From Adiantum capillus-veneris (Eukaryota; Streptophyta; Polypodiopsida; Polypodiales; Pteridaceae): DNA of 64,000 bases. Positions within the stretch are counted from its first letter, which is position 1. Every line of letters begins with the position of its first letter. Below are positions 1 to 11,641 of the stretch, piece after piece. The notes under the pieces are model-generated. The model ran no database searches, was not told the origin of the DNA, and was given only the letters and a program-made list of their open reading frames with translations. Where the stretch lies: contig CM043958.1 in NCBI GenBank assembly GCA_014529385.2, positions 147,431,885 to 147,495,884 on the forward strand, in the 5' to 3' direction. The translations under genes were made by a program, and so were the position numbers.

Positions 1-190
1 CTCCTAGGCGTATTTTATACGCAATCCAAAAAGCCATGTAATAAGTTGATCATCGGTTATCCTAAACCTTGAGGGGTTTCAATTGTAATAAATTTTCATC
101 AGTAAAGTGCTTTTTGTCTCTGAATCTCTGTCTCTTGATAAAGTGGTATCTTGAAATTTATTTAAAGTCTCGTGTCTATTTTGAAATCCA
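1..190 (+). repeat. Possible tail of the 5' LTR
   Basis: This AT-rich leader ends in CCA a few bases before the primer-binding site, where an LTR should end. No matching second copy was found in the window, so this is positional inference only. Confidence 0.35.
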
Positions 191-195
191 AGTAA

Positions 196-209
196 TGGTA
201 TCAAGAATC
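196..209 (+). promoter_or_regulatory. Primer-binding site, tRNA-iMet type
   Basis: The stretch begins TGGTATCA, the first eight bases of the usual plant retrotransposon primer site TGGTATCAGAGC, and then diverges. It sits just upstream of gag, as expected for the minus-strand DNA start. Confidence 0.6.
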
Positions 210-229
210 TCGTATAACCTCTGTAGGCA

Positions 230-1110
230 CCGCCTGTTGCTCTGTACTCGGCAACGCAAGAGAAGAATCTCCTCCTTAAGCAAGCCCAACCTCCGATCTT
301 TAAGGGTGAGGGGGCAAATGTGGAGTGAGATGCGGAAGTGTGGATGGAAGCCATGGACGATTACTTTGAAGCTGCAGGAACCCAACCCGTAAACCAGACC
401 ATGCTTGCGATGTTCCACTTGACTAGCGATGCCAAGATATGGTGGAAGCAACATTGCAGGGATTTGGATATCAAGGGATCTTCCCAATCCTGGGAAGACA
501 TCAAAGCTGTGATAATGGGGCGTTATTTACCATCTGCCTACAAAACCTTGAAGATGAATGAGTTCTTTTCACTTCGGCAGCTGACTTCATCCGTCGAAGA
601 ATACTATGCAAAGTTTGTCACTATTCGAAGATATGCTCCTAAGATGACCTTGGAACAACAGGTAGCGAGGTTTTGCCAAGGGCTAATCGATCCCTTGAAT
701 ACTCGGTTGGAAGCTCTCAGGCCGAAACCACTACAGGATGCCTTGTTGAGGGCCAAACCTCTAGCTCTTGAAGTACAAAAGGTTAATCAGAACAGGAGGA
801 ATCATTGGGCAAAGAGGGCGAGGACAACTGCTTGGAATAACCGACCAGCCAACCAAGCATATGACCAATGCCCTATTGTGGCTACCACCACAACCATGGA
901 GTTTCTAGATGTTCGATGCTATGGTTGCGGAGTATGGACATTACAGATCCAAGTGCCCCAAGAACATTCAGGCAACCAGCGCCAATGCCATACCCTTGAA
1001 TACCCATGGGCGTGGCCAAGCTAATGGAAGAGGAGGACGAGGAAGGATGAACAGAGGGCGAGGGCGTGGAGCTACCACGAGAGTGAATGCCGCAGTGGTA
1101 CAACCAACTG
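230..1110 (+). pseudogene. gag: Gypsy Gag (capsid/nucleocapsid), broken
   Basis: Gag packages element RNA into cytoplasmic particles. The retrotransposon gag domain runs through about 338-880, with residues such as WMEAMDDYF, KIWWKQH and the FCQGLIDP segment. The frame extends upstream of the first ATG at 338 to about 230 but is cut by TGA at 326-328, at a position where a Trp is expected. A CX2CX4HX4C zinc knuckle begins at about 916, but one or two bases are lost near 930, so its second half is read in another frame. After the knuckle there is an Arg/Gly-rich tail at about 1017-1080. A functional Gag is not made from this copy. Confidence 0.8.
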
Positions 1111-1524
1111 TGGGTGACGAAGCAGTGGAGAGAGCAACCCTACATGCTGCAATTGACAATCCCAATGGTTGCGAGAAATACGCAGTCATTCATACGCCAG
1201 GATCTCTCAAGGGTGAACAAGTTAACTTCCTTATAGATTGTGGTAGTAGTCTTTCATTTCTTTCACCCAGATGCATGAGGAAGTTAAGGATAGATAAGTA
1301 TCCAACAAGCAAGCTAGTTGTAGAGTTAGCAAACGGCAAGGAAGTAGTATCTCAACATTCTGCAGGAAAAATCGACTTTGATTTAGGGGGACACCCAACT
1401 TCTGCCCAATTTCGAACCCTACCCTTAGGATTCTTTGATGGGATACTAGGGATGGACTAGCTAAAGCAAAATAGGGCCCACATACATTGTGCACAAGGAA
1501 ACTTTACCTTTACTAGAAAACTTG
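1111..1524 (+). pseudogene. Gypsy aspartic protease, broken
   Basis: Retropepsin-like protease that would process the polyprotein. The frame continues from the shifted gag frame. The active-site segment reads FLIDCGSS, with Cys between the catalytic Asp and Gly where Thr or Ser is usual, and the C-terminal flap region reads ILGMD. The following codon, normally the Trp of the GMDWL motif, is TAG at 1458-1460; readable protease-linker sequence continues after it and then meets more stops. It is therefore separated from the RT frame that starts near 1594. Confidence 0.75.
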
Positions 1525-1593
1525 GGTAATGAAGCCTTAATCTAGGGGGAAAATGGGAGACCTAGGGCTACTCTAGTAAAGGCCAACAGACTT

Positions 1594-2910
1594 TTGAAGG
1601 GATTAAGAAAGGAACAGCAAATTTATGCGATAAAGCTCAACAACGTAGACCAAGCAGATACCTCACTTCGACCAAACTGGTTGAGAGAGTATGATGATGT
1701 ATTCCTAGAAGACCTTACGAATCTTCCGCCACATAGAGAGGTAGATCATGAGATTGAAACTATCCCTGGATGTGAACCTATCTCAAAAAGACCTTATAAA
1801 ATGTCACTTCCAGAGGCCATCGAACTCAAGGAACAACTTAGGCAACTCATTGAGCAAGGATTCATTCGACCCAGTACTTCTCCTTGGGGTGCTCCAGTTC
1901 TTTTTCAGAAGAAGGAGGATGGAACCTTAAGGCTATGCATAGACTACCGTGGACTGAACCAGGTAACTGTCAAGAACAAGTATCCAATTCCAAGGATTGA
2001 CAAACTCTTGAACAGACTACACGGTGCCAAAATGTTTACTAAGATTGATCTAAGGTCAGGATATTATCAAATCAGAATCAAGGAATCGGATATTCCAAAG
2101 ACAGCTTTCAACACTAGGTATGGACACTACGAATTCACAGTAATGTCTTTTGGTCCAACAAATGCCCCTGCAAGCTTCAATCGACCTATGCAAGATATTT
2201 TCAGACCTTATCTGGATGACTTTGTCTTGGTTTTCTTTGATGACATTCTGGTCTACTCTAGGAACGAAGCAGATCACAAAGATCATGTTCGCAAGGTACT
2301 TGATCTCCTTCGAGAACATCAGCTTTACGCTAAAGAGAGCAAGTGTACCTTTTGCTCACCGAAGGTCAATTACCTTGGATTTGTCATATCAGCTGAAGGA
2401 ATTTTAGTGGACCCAGATAAAGTCAAGGACATCATTGATTGGCCTCAACCATCTACCGTCAGCGAAGTCAGAGGATTTCTTAGGATAACTGGATGGTACA
2501 GGATTTTTGTCAAGGACTATGCACGTATTGTTGCACCTTCGACGGAACTCCTAAAGAAAGGAATGAGGATCAAATGGAAGGCCGAGCATGAATCTAGCTT
2601 TGCTAAGCTAAAAGAGTTGTTGGTCTCATCTCCTATTTTAAAGCTTCTAGACTTCAATAAGGAATTTGAAGTAGCGACCGATGCCAGCAAATTTGCTCTA
2701 GGTGGAGTTCTTACTCAAGAAGGAAGACCAGTGGCTCATACTTCGCGAAAGATGAGGGATCACGAGAAGAATTATCCTACTCATGATTTGGAGCTTTTAG
2801 CGGTTATTCACGCGCTGAAGTTATGAAGACATTATCTTCTCAGACGCAAGTTTCAGCTGGTTACAAACCATAAGAGCTTAAAGTGGATTTTTACTCAACC
2901 TATTCTCAAC
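1594..2910 (+). pseudogene. Gypsy reverse transcriptase and RNase H, one internal stop
   Basis: RT copies element RNA into DNA and RNase H removes the RNA template. The RT fingers/palm segments [28 protein letters not shown] and [13 protein letters not shown] are clear. The catalytic box reads FFDD in place of the usual YxDD form. RNase H begins with [15 protein letters not shown]. The reading frame stops at a TGA (2824-2826) in the [13 protein letters not shown] region, where family members carry Trp, and the same frame then resumes directly. The 3' neighbour is the integrase in the same frame, so this was one pol polyprotein. Confidence 0.88.
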
Positions 2911-4479
2911 ATGCGACAACAGCGATGGATAGAGCTATTACAAGAATATGACCTCGACATAAAGTATAGACCAGGGAAGGAGAATGCAGTTGCAGATGGT
3001 CTTAGCCGAAAATCCTTTCTCGGAGCTATCTCTATTCCAAATAACCCTATCTGGGATAGAATCAAAGAAGCATCTTTGGTAGATCCAGAATACCAACGTA
3101 TAGTAGCATCAGTCCAGCAAAATAAGATGCATGAAGCTAAAGATTACTCTCTTATGGGAGGATGTCTTTACTACAGACATAGACTATGTGTACCCAGAGA
3201 ACCAGCTTTAAAGAAGTCCATTTTGTATGAAGCACACGATAGCCCTACATCCGGACATCCAGGCTATGCTAAAACTCTTCATGCTGTCAGGAGGAGTTAT
3301 TTTTGGTCTGGAATGAAAGGAGACATACTTCCCTATGTGAGGCAATGTCTTTCTTGTCAGAGGATAAAGGCCGAAAGAATCAAGTTACCAGGGCAACTTC
3401 AACCTCTTGACATACCCCAGATGAAATGGGAATGCATCAGTATGGATTTTGTTACAGGATTACCTTCTACAGGAGGTTATGATTCTGTTTTTGTGGTTGT
3501 TGATATGCTCACAAAAGTGGCTCATCTAATACCCGTAAAGACAACCTTTACTGCTTCAGATATTAGCCGGGTATTCATCAAGGAGATTTTTAGGTTACAT
3601 GGTCTACCCAAGCGTATCGTCAGTGATAGAGATGCCAAGTTTACATCAAAATTTTGGACTTCTCTTTTCCAATCTATTAGGTCACAATTAGCTTTCAGTA
3701 CAGCGTATCATCCACAGACAGATGGGCAAACTGAAATAGTTAATCAAGTCATTGAGAACATTCTCAGAGCCTATTGTTCGCAAGAGCCAAAGAAGTGGTT
3801 ACAATATCTACCTTTGGTGGAGTATGCTTACAACTCTTCCGAACACAGAAGCATTGGAATGTCACCTTTCAAAGCTCTATATGGACAGGACTGTTTAGCA
3901 CCACTGAACTTCTCAAATCCAACCATCAGGGTAGAAGCATCTAGGAAGATGTTAGAAGATATGGAAGCTCAGACTAGAGCTATTCGCCAAGACATTCAGG
4001 CCGCTCAGGATAGGCAGAAGCACTATGCAGATAAGAACCGTTCGAAAAGAACTTTCAAAGAAGGAGATAAGGTTTTTCTGAGAGTCCGATCAAAGAAAAG
4101 TAACTTATCACTAGGCAGATATAAGAAGCTAAGCCCAAGGTATTGTGGACCATTTGAGATTGTTAAAGTTGTAAGTGACCAAGCCTACAAGCTAAAGTTA
4201 CCTGCAAACTTGAAGGTTCATGATGTGTTCCACGTCAGCTTACTCAAACCTTATATTCCTAACCCTGATCAATTCTTGGACTCATATCAGATAGTCATGC
4301 CAGCACAAGGAGTTCTCGAGCTCCAACCTGACTATGTACTTGAAACGAGGGAAAGGAAGTTACGCAATAGAACAATCACAGAGCATCTAGTAAAGTGGCA
4401 GGATTACCCTGAAGAAGATGCAACTTGGGAGGACGAACCAACGCTCATAAAAGATTACCCAGACACATTCTTGAGATGA
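2911..4479 (+). CDS. Gypsy RNase H tail, integrase and chromodomain
   Basis: An open frame of 522 codons. After the RNase H tail and its IKYRPGKENAVADGLSR connection come an HHCC zinc finger (HDSPTSGH to CLSCQ), then the integrase core with catalytic Asp in SMDFVTG, Asp in IVSDRDAKF and Glu in DGQTEIVNQ. The C-terminus carries a CHD-type chromodomain (EHLVKWQDYPEEDATWE), which in chromoviruses targets integration to marked chromatin. All three acidic catalytic residues are present. The apparent start at 2911 is only the codon after the preceding break; translation would need readthrough of the TGA at 2824. I call it open but probably not expressed. Confidence 0.88.
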   Translation: MRQQRWIELLQEYDLDIKYRPGKENAVADGLSRKSFLGAISIPNNPIWDRIKEASLVDPEYQRIVASVQQNKMHEAKDYSLMGGCLYYRHRLCVPREPALKKSILYEAHDSPTSGHPGYAKTLHAVRRSYFWSGMKGDILPYVRQCLSCQRIKAERIKLPGQLQPLDIPQMKWECISMDFVTGLPSTGGYDSVFVVVDMLTKVAHLIPVKTTFTASDISRVFIKEIFRLHGLPKRIVSDRDAKFTSKFWTSLFQSIRSQLAFSTAYHPQTDGQTEIVNQVIENILRAYCSQEPKKWLQYLPLVEYAYNSSEHRSIGMSPFKALYGQDCLAPLNFSNPTIRVEASRKMLEDMEAQTRAIRQDIQAAQDRQKHYADKNRSKRTFKEGDKVFLRVRSKKSNLSLGRYKKLSPRYCGPFEIVKVVSDQAYKLKLPANLKVHDVFHVSLLKPYIPNPDQFLDSYQIVMPAQGVLELQPDYVLETRERKLRNRTITEHLVKWQDYPEEDATWEDEPTLIKDYPDTFLR

Positions 4480-6043
4480 GGACATCTCAAATTTTTCACG
4501 TTGGGGAGGTTGTAAGGTCTCTGACCCCGACCAAAAAGAGCACCGTGTACCATGTAATGATCATAATAGAAAAAGTTACTATTTTTAGCAGTTTTCTAAA
4601 TTCTTTCAGTGCCATGATGTTTAGAATGTTTTAAAGCTCCCAAATGTGAATTAAAATCATTTTTGCAAAAAAATTCCAAAAATAGTAAGTTTTGGTCACC
4701 CAACCCGTCTAGTTTTGATCGTCTCAAAAAACTGCAACCGTACCCCGAATTTGAAAAAAATGCATTTTTGAACCCCAAGGGCTGCTAAATATGGCAGGTA
4801 CTCGGGCCAATACGCCTTAGTTGGAGCTCCGTATAGCAATTACGGCATTAAAATCCGACTCGTATGACCCGTTTTAGCCTAAAATCAATTTTTTCAAAAA
4901 TTGAGCGGGGAGGCACCGGAGCCCGGGACTGTGTGGGAATAGGTCCCAGGCCACTCCAAATCAGCTTTAGCAGCTAGGGGGCACCCTTTGTCCTTGTGGG
5001 AGTCGTGTGAAAGATGCCAAGCCATTAACTAAGTCTCAAAGTCAGTTAACCTAGCCAACCTGACACTTGGTGGGTAGGGGAACTGAACTTGCCAATGCAG
5101 TGAACTGAGTGCTCCTCCAGATGCTAATAGTAGAGCTGGTCGATTTTCAGCTTGTAGGAGCCTATTTAAAGGCCTACTCACACACACACACACACACAGG
5201 CTCACACACACCCAGTGCACACACACACACCTTGGGGAGGTGCTGTCGGTACACACATCCTTTGAAGGAGAAGCAAGGAGGGAGGTGCTGTCGAATTCTC
5301 GCCTCAAGAAACTCGATTAAATCAGAGAGTCGAGAGGATTATCAACCCTTAATCACGGTAACCACGGTTTAATTAATGCTTTCTGCAAATCCTTTTCATT
5401 ACCATCTAAAATTTCTCATCTATTATGTTTATTCCTAGTCGTAATTCTCTATAATTACTCTCTAATTTTTCTTTAACCATATTCTATTATGTAATCATCA
5501 CGCCATAGCTGAATTATCAGCCATTCATCATCCTTAATTAGTGATTAGTGCATGATTAACAGAATATTCTCTCTCTAGGTAGCATAGTGATTAATCGATA
5601 AGCCGGTAACTGTGTAGATTGATGAAAATCACTTTTTTATTAACAATGTAGCTAAATTAGATCCATTCTCTTATGCATTAAGATGTAATTAAAGTAAAAT
5701 TAAAGCCGTCATTAAGTCTCTAAGAGTTAATTTTTCTCACACCTATGCATGAGGTGAACCTGCATCCTCTAATTGCTAGGAAAGAGATTAATTATGCTAA
5801 TCCATCTTCCTAGTAATTCTATTAATGAGACCTTATTATTCTTAATCATCTAAGTCAAGTAATTATCCTTAGAGCCGATTCCCATAGGAATATGCATCAT
5901 CCATAATGATTGCTATATGGAAAAATCTAAACCTCTCATAGCAGGCATTGTTTGATGTTGCTAATCTATCATTTGGCTTGTTATGAAGATTGCAGACATT
6001 AGCTCTTTTCTCCAAGTTAATTATTTAAAGTAGTGAGTTTAAA
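4480..6043 (+). repeat. Non-coding stretch, probable gypsy 3' LTR with promoter
   Basis: A purine run (GTTGGGGAGG) lies just before TGTAAGGTCTCTG at 4511, which looks like a polypurine tract followed by an LTR start. A TATA-like TATTTAAA is at 5163-5170 and CA repeats follow at about 5182-5229. The rest is AT-rich with no convincing gene. The LTR 3' boundary is not identifiable because no second copy is in the window. Confidence 0.45.
5163..5170 (+). promoter_or_regulatory. TATA-like box in putative LTR
   Basis: TATTTAAA sits about 650 bases into the putative LTR, upstream of the CA-rich segment. Position and sequence fit an LTR promoter; transcription is not shown. Confidence 0.35.
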
Positions 6044-6468
6044 ATGGCCCCGGTTAAGAGGACTCGCTTTGGTGGAGCCCACGACCACGAGGCAGGAACG
6101 AGCAAGGTGAACGGAAAGGGAAAAGCTCCCATGGACGAACAAATACCGGCCATCTCACGGGCCATTGACGAAGAAATGGAAGAGGTAGGTCATATTTTTT
6201 TTCAAGTCGTTTGAATTAACATTGCACACGTCTAGTTAGGAATGAACATATCCCCAAAAACATGTTGGAGAAATCCGACGGAAACCTCGGCACTGAACTC
6301 ATTTGTACATTAAAGTCTAAAGTAAGAAAGAAATGATTGATGGGTATGGTGTTTGCAATAGGAAAGAATGTCTGCTAGGGAAAATTTAGCTCGACATGTT
6401 CATTTTATTTCCAATGTTGAATCAGTCCTGACCCCCCTACTGATCACAGGGGGCAGAGTTCCTCGTTA
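6044..6468 (+). CDS. Small two-exon ORF, unknown function
   Basis: An ATG at 6044 opens a charged peptide beginning MAPVKRTRFGG and rich in Lys/Glu. At about 6189 there is a good donor (GAG/GTAGGT). An acceptor ending AATAG at about 6361 would join it to a second exon reading ERMSARENLARHVHFIS and on to a TAA at about 6466-6468. The second exon contains LTPLLITGG. I do not recognise the product. It may be a gag or transposase start, or a host fragment; the minisatellite follows directly. Confidence 0.35.
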
Positions 6469-6481
6469 AGGGCTCTTGAAT

Positions 6482-6592
6482 CCACGACTTGCTTTTTATG
6501 CGGTGGATACCCACGACATGCTTTCTATGCGGTGGGAACCCACGTCTTGCTTTCTATGCGGTGTGTCCATGACATGCTTTCTATGCTGTGGA
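6482..6592 (+). repeat. Four-copy 26-29 bp minisatellite
   Basis: Four units starting near 6482, 6511, 6540 and 6566 share a core like CACGACATGCTTTCTATGCG followed by GTGG. Units differ by a few substitutions, and the last is shorter. Confidence 0.85.
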
Positions 6593-6639
6593 CATACCTA
6601 GTTGTATGGGCAGCTAGGCGACAACGGGAGGAGTAAACT

Positions 6640-7540
6640 CTCGCTGGAGGGGGGATGTTGTACCTCCAGAACATTGGAATTTTAATGAATAAGTTTGAGT
6701 AGAATTTTTACTAGAATACTGTCTTGGTGTTGTTTGCAATATTGGTTGAAGGGTTGTCTTAACGAACAATGTGATTCGGAATTAATCAAGGAATGTTTAT
6801 GTTGAACAACCATTGTGGTAGTAATTAGGTCACACAAGGAAGTGTCAGTGTGGGGGTGGAAAGTGGGGGCTTGGCTCAGGTTGCCAATGCCTATGAGATG
6901 GGTGGTCCTGATTGGTCGGGAACTCTCTGTCCCCATAGTTTAATCTCGACTCTAGTATTACTCATTGCCCCTAGAGCGGTGAAATCTCGAGAGTACATGC
7001 CTCTGAAACATGGGAAAAAAGGCACTCGGGGTTTCTCTCCTCTTGGAAGGTGGGTCTTAGGATCGCTAGATGGTTTAAGTACGCTTCCCCTGCGAGGTGG
7101 AGCTAGATCTCAATGCTAGTAGGCTCGAGCTCAACTTACTTTGTGATGAGAGATCGTCCGCTAGCTGAACCCTAAACCACTTTGTTCGATTCCGCTATAG
7201 ATCTAGTGGCCACCAGGTTCACCACATCAGATCCGCTATTTGATATGGCGGGGTGGGGACCTCACAACCATCATCTTCGACCACAGGCCCTTCGGACCAT
7301 AGCAGATATGCCAAAAAAGAGCGCCATCACCTCTGTGATCTCGATGCCCCCTTGACCTCATCGAGGTGGCTACCTGCAAAACCGGCTCTCCGGCACCTGC
7401 TCTGCGGCTTTCATTACTCAGGTCGCAGCCATGCCAAGAAAAGAAGGGCCATGGCTATCGGTTGAAGGATTGTAGGCATCGAGGTTGAGTGTGAGCAGCG
7501 TGTAGGAGTAGGCATGGTTCAACGAGGCCCCGGACAGGAA
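6640..7540 (+). other. Possible polypurine tract and LTR start; otherwise no gene seen
   Basis: GGAGGGGGGA at about 6643-6653 is followed by TGTTGTACC, the arrangement seen at a copia 3' LTR junction. No matching LTR copy or retroelement protein is present nearby. ORFs to 7465 look random. Treated as an unassigned candidate. Confidence 0.25.
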
Positions 7541-7545
7541 GACGG

Positions 7546-9213
<1,668 letters not shown>

Positions 9214-9410
9214 GTCAGTCCTTTGAACAAATGCCAAAGCATTCTATTTTTTTGGCATTTATTATTCACATGCAATCTAGTATAGTAGTGTTGGTACAAT
9301 TAATATCTCCCTTTCTCTCTTTGTCAATAAATGATTTATTTCATATATCTCCATTGCTTCATATCATATGTGCATTGATGACATTTTATGATTAGAATGT
9401 AGCTCTCCAT

Positions 9411-9481
<71 letters not shown>

Positions 9482-9631
9482 AAGGCTTTCATCTGTGAAA
9501 ATGAAACTTATGTGAGGATCAAGAAGAACATCACAACCTAAGGGAAGTAGTGTGTAATAGTATTGAGATTTATAGATTTCATTTCAATTTATTGCGGGGA
9601 AAAAATGGCTATGAAAATTTTGTCTTTTAGC
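9214..9631 (+). repeat. Non-coding (intron-like) with (CT)n run
   Basis: AT-rich sequence lies between two candidate exons, with a CT run at about 9414-9477. No coding signal. Confidence 0.7.
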
Positions 9632-9871
9632 AAGAATGAGCACGTGGTGCTCTTAAGCAAGGGCAAGGAAGTTGGGAAAATAATTGTGATACAGTCTCTA
9701 CCCCATGAAAAGCTACATGGAAGAGAGTTGCCTAGAGGCACATTGGGAGTAGCCGTCCAATCGGCATCAGCTCTCAATCTCATGTTGCCACATGTTCCAC
9801 CCATTGACGATGATGTGTGCACCTTAGGTGCAGCAGTGGGTACAATTGTGGCGTGGCCGATAAGAGAATTG
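9632..9871 (+). CDS. DUF8039-like exon (Ptta/En/Spm transposase-associated domain)
   Basis: The exon is bounded by an acceptor (GTCTTTTAG) and a donor (TTG/GTAATG). Its 80 residues contain KGKEVGKIIVIQ, LHGRELPRGTLGVAVQ, a central LPHVPPIDDD and a C-terminal LGAAVGTIVAWP. Both the spacing and the ending in AWP resemble DUF8039, a small domain I know from plant proteins annotated as Ptta/En/Spm-type transposases. Its biochemical role is not established. An ORF in the same frame extends to 9931. The match is by eye and should be treated as moderate. Confidence 0.5.
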
Positions 9872-10178
9872 GTAATGAGACCTCTTAATTTTATTCAGTC
9901 TTACAAGCTCTCTTTTGCAAGCAACATCTAACATTTTGTGTCCAAGCAAAAGGACAACAAAATGTATCCTCTGGAAGCAAAGGTTCAATACATGTCGCTC
10001 CACGAGCCACTAGCATAGCATCGGGTGCTCCACCCAAACCAAGCATTTCAAAGCCTCCTCCAAAGACTCTTGCTGCAGAGGTGAGCCACTAGAGTTTAGT
10101 GCACTATTTACTCATGAAATTAATTGTTGTTTGCTAGTAACCTAGGCTAATAATTATTTGCCTATGGCTAAGTAGTCG

Positions 10179-10562
10179 ATGGGTGTCAAGAAAAGAAGTG
10201 TAGATCAAGCAAGTGAAGTTGTTGAAAGCAAGCCGGTCACACAAGCACAGAAAGAAGAGGACCCTAGCTGAGAGACCCCAAAGAAAAAGGGTAGAATTTC
10301 TTTGAAAAAGGATGCGGCTAGCACAAAGAAAGAAGTCACCAAAGCGAAAGGAGTGGAGAAGCCAGTGAAAGCCAATGTAGAGGGCACTACACAATTCGAG
10401 GTACCAGTACCATCAAAGGACCAGGTCCCTATTGCGAACTATTCAAGTGAAGAAGATGACGAAAGAGAGGATGCGGGGGATGAAGATCACGGTCTTTCTA
10501 CTATTACCGAGAAATCCACACTGAAATGGGATTTGCTCGACGACACTTTGCATCGCCTTGAG
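10179..10562 (+). pseudogene. Basic-then-acidic exon, one Trp-to-stop change
   Basis: The frame starts MGVKKRSVDQASEVV and continues as a Lys-rich segment (ETPKKKGRISLKKDAAS) and then an acidic one (SSEEDDEREDAGDED). It ends at a possible donor (GAG/GTTGGT). A TGA at 10269-10271 sits between DPS and ETPKKKG, where Trp would fit by a single G-to-A change. Composition suggests a disordered nuclear linker. No family is recognised. Confidence 0.4.
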
Positions 10563-10618
10563 GTTGGTAATTTCTAACATGGTATGCTCATCTAACATTC
10601 CTGACACAAACTACAAGA

Positions 10619-10796
10619 TTGAAAACCTTTCAAGTACGGTTATACAAGATACTCGCAAGGCACGACTGTCACCAGTGCCATTGTGCCGCTTGTTACCACA
10701 TCCAGCGGTACGGCCAGTGCAAGATCGGGTACAATCTAGCGTTGGAGTTCCTAGAAATGGATATTTGTTCCACATCGTGCCAGGTTCATGCTTTCA
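10619..10796 (+). CDS. Cys-rich exon-like ORF
   Basis: An ORF with RHDCHQCHCAACYHIQRYG followed by another Cys reads as a compact zinc-binding knuckle. It ends near a CCAG/GTTCAT junction. CHQC-type fingers occur in plant nuclear proteins, but the rest of such a domain is not visible here, so no family is assigned. It lies in order between the acidic exon and later exons. Confidence 0.3.
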
Positions 10797-11641
10797 ATAA
10801 GGACTCCATATCTAGATCTAGTAGAAGCTAGTCATGCTATTCGAAAAACCTGGGATCCAATCTGGATGCAACTTAATGAGGATTTTGAGAAACAATTGCA
10901 TAAATCCGGGTGGGGGGACGTGAAAGGAAAAATGTTGTACACAATGGGATGGGAATCACCGTCTTCGGGCATGGAATGCACAAATTGATACAGGTACATT
11001 ACTTTTTCCACTATTGTTTCTGACTCAATATCAAGATGAGATGAATTTTGTGAAACTATGCAAGATGATTTTGCTATGCAGCTCACAAAGAGGAGCCTAA
11101 GTATCATTGTTGTGTGGAAGCCTACATGGTTAAGGTCACTAAAGAGAACAAGGAAGAAGTTCTCACTGTGGTGGCACGCTTGAATCGGTAAGCTTAGCTA
11201 TAACATAATTAACGCATCCTAGTCGAATCGATAAGCTTAGCTATAGCATGATTATTGCTTCCTAGTCAATTCGATAAGCTTAGCTATAGCATGATTATCG
11301 CTTCCTAGTCTTTTAATGGTGTAAGTTTTGTTGGCACAAGATTAATGACAAAGGCTACGTAAAAACTTCCTTCATAGATATGCTATGTATGGTAAGAGCA
11401 ATGGGCATAGCCAACATGGATACATTGATTAAGGGTTTGGAGGAAGATGTTCCAGGTTGGTTGCAACGAAAATTAGATACTGAAATGAATAAGCGTGGGA
11501 GATTGCGGAGACGCTGGTATAAGGTTCCTCTTATTGTGCTATCCCAACTTCTATATCCGATAAGTTTCATTGTCCTTTAGGTTATTCTCACCATGACAAT
11601 GTAGTGGATCAAACAAAGAATGAACCAATGTCACGATTTAG
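10797..11641 (+). other. Unassigned, possible small exons
   Basis: Short open stretches occur: HAIRKTWDPIWMQLNEDFEK near 10832-10890 and MDTLIKGLEEDVPGWLQRK near 11416-11475. A 60-base motif around AAGCTTAGCTATAGCATGATTAT is repeated two to three times at about 11190-11310. I cannot set reliable exon borders. Confidence 0.35.

Larger units (their letters stand above)
1..4510 (+). mobile_element. Ty3/gypsy chromovirus, decayed, plus strand
   Basis: The domain order gag, protease, reverse transcriptase, RNase H, integrase, chromodomain defines a Ty3/gypsy chromovirus. A primer-binding site lies at 196-209 and the coding region ends at 4479 close to a purine-rich tract. Coding is interrupted by a TGA at 326-328, a frameshift near 930 inside the gag zinc knuckle, a TAG at 1458-1460 and a TGA at 2824-2826. 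The RT-to-integrase frame (1594-4479) is otherwise continuous. The 5' end runs off or near the window edge, so only the tail of a 5' LTR could be present. I could not match positions 1-190 to the DNA downstream of 4511, so the LTR pair is unproven. Confidence 0.88.

Noticed and set aside
6482-6592. CRISPR-like spacing of about 29 bp
   Set aside because: Units are contiguous degenerate minisatellite copies with no spacers, in plant nuclear DNA.
10619-10796. CHQC motif as a full CDCA7/4CXXC-R1 zinc finger
   Set aside because: Only the first Cys pairs are visible; the remaining conserved Cys pattern is not present, so no family call is made.
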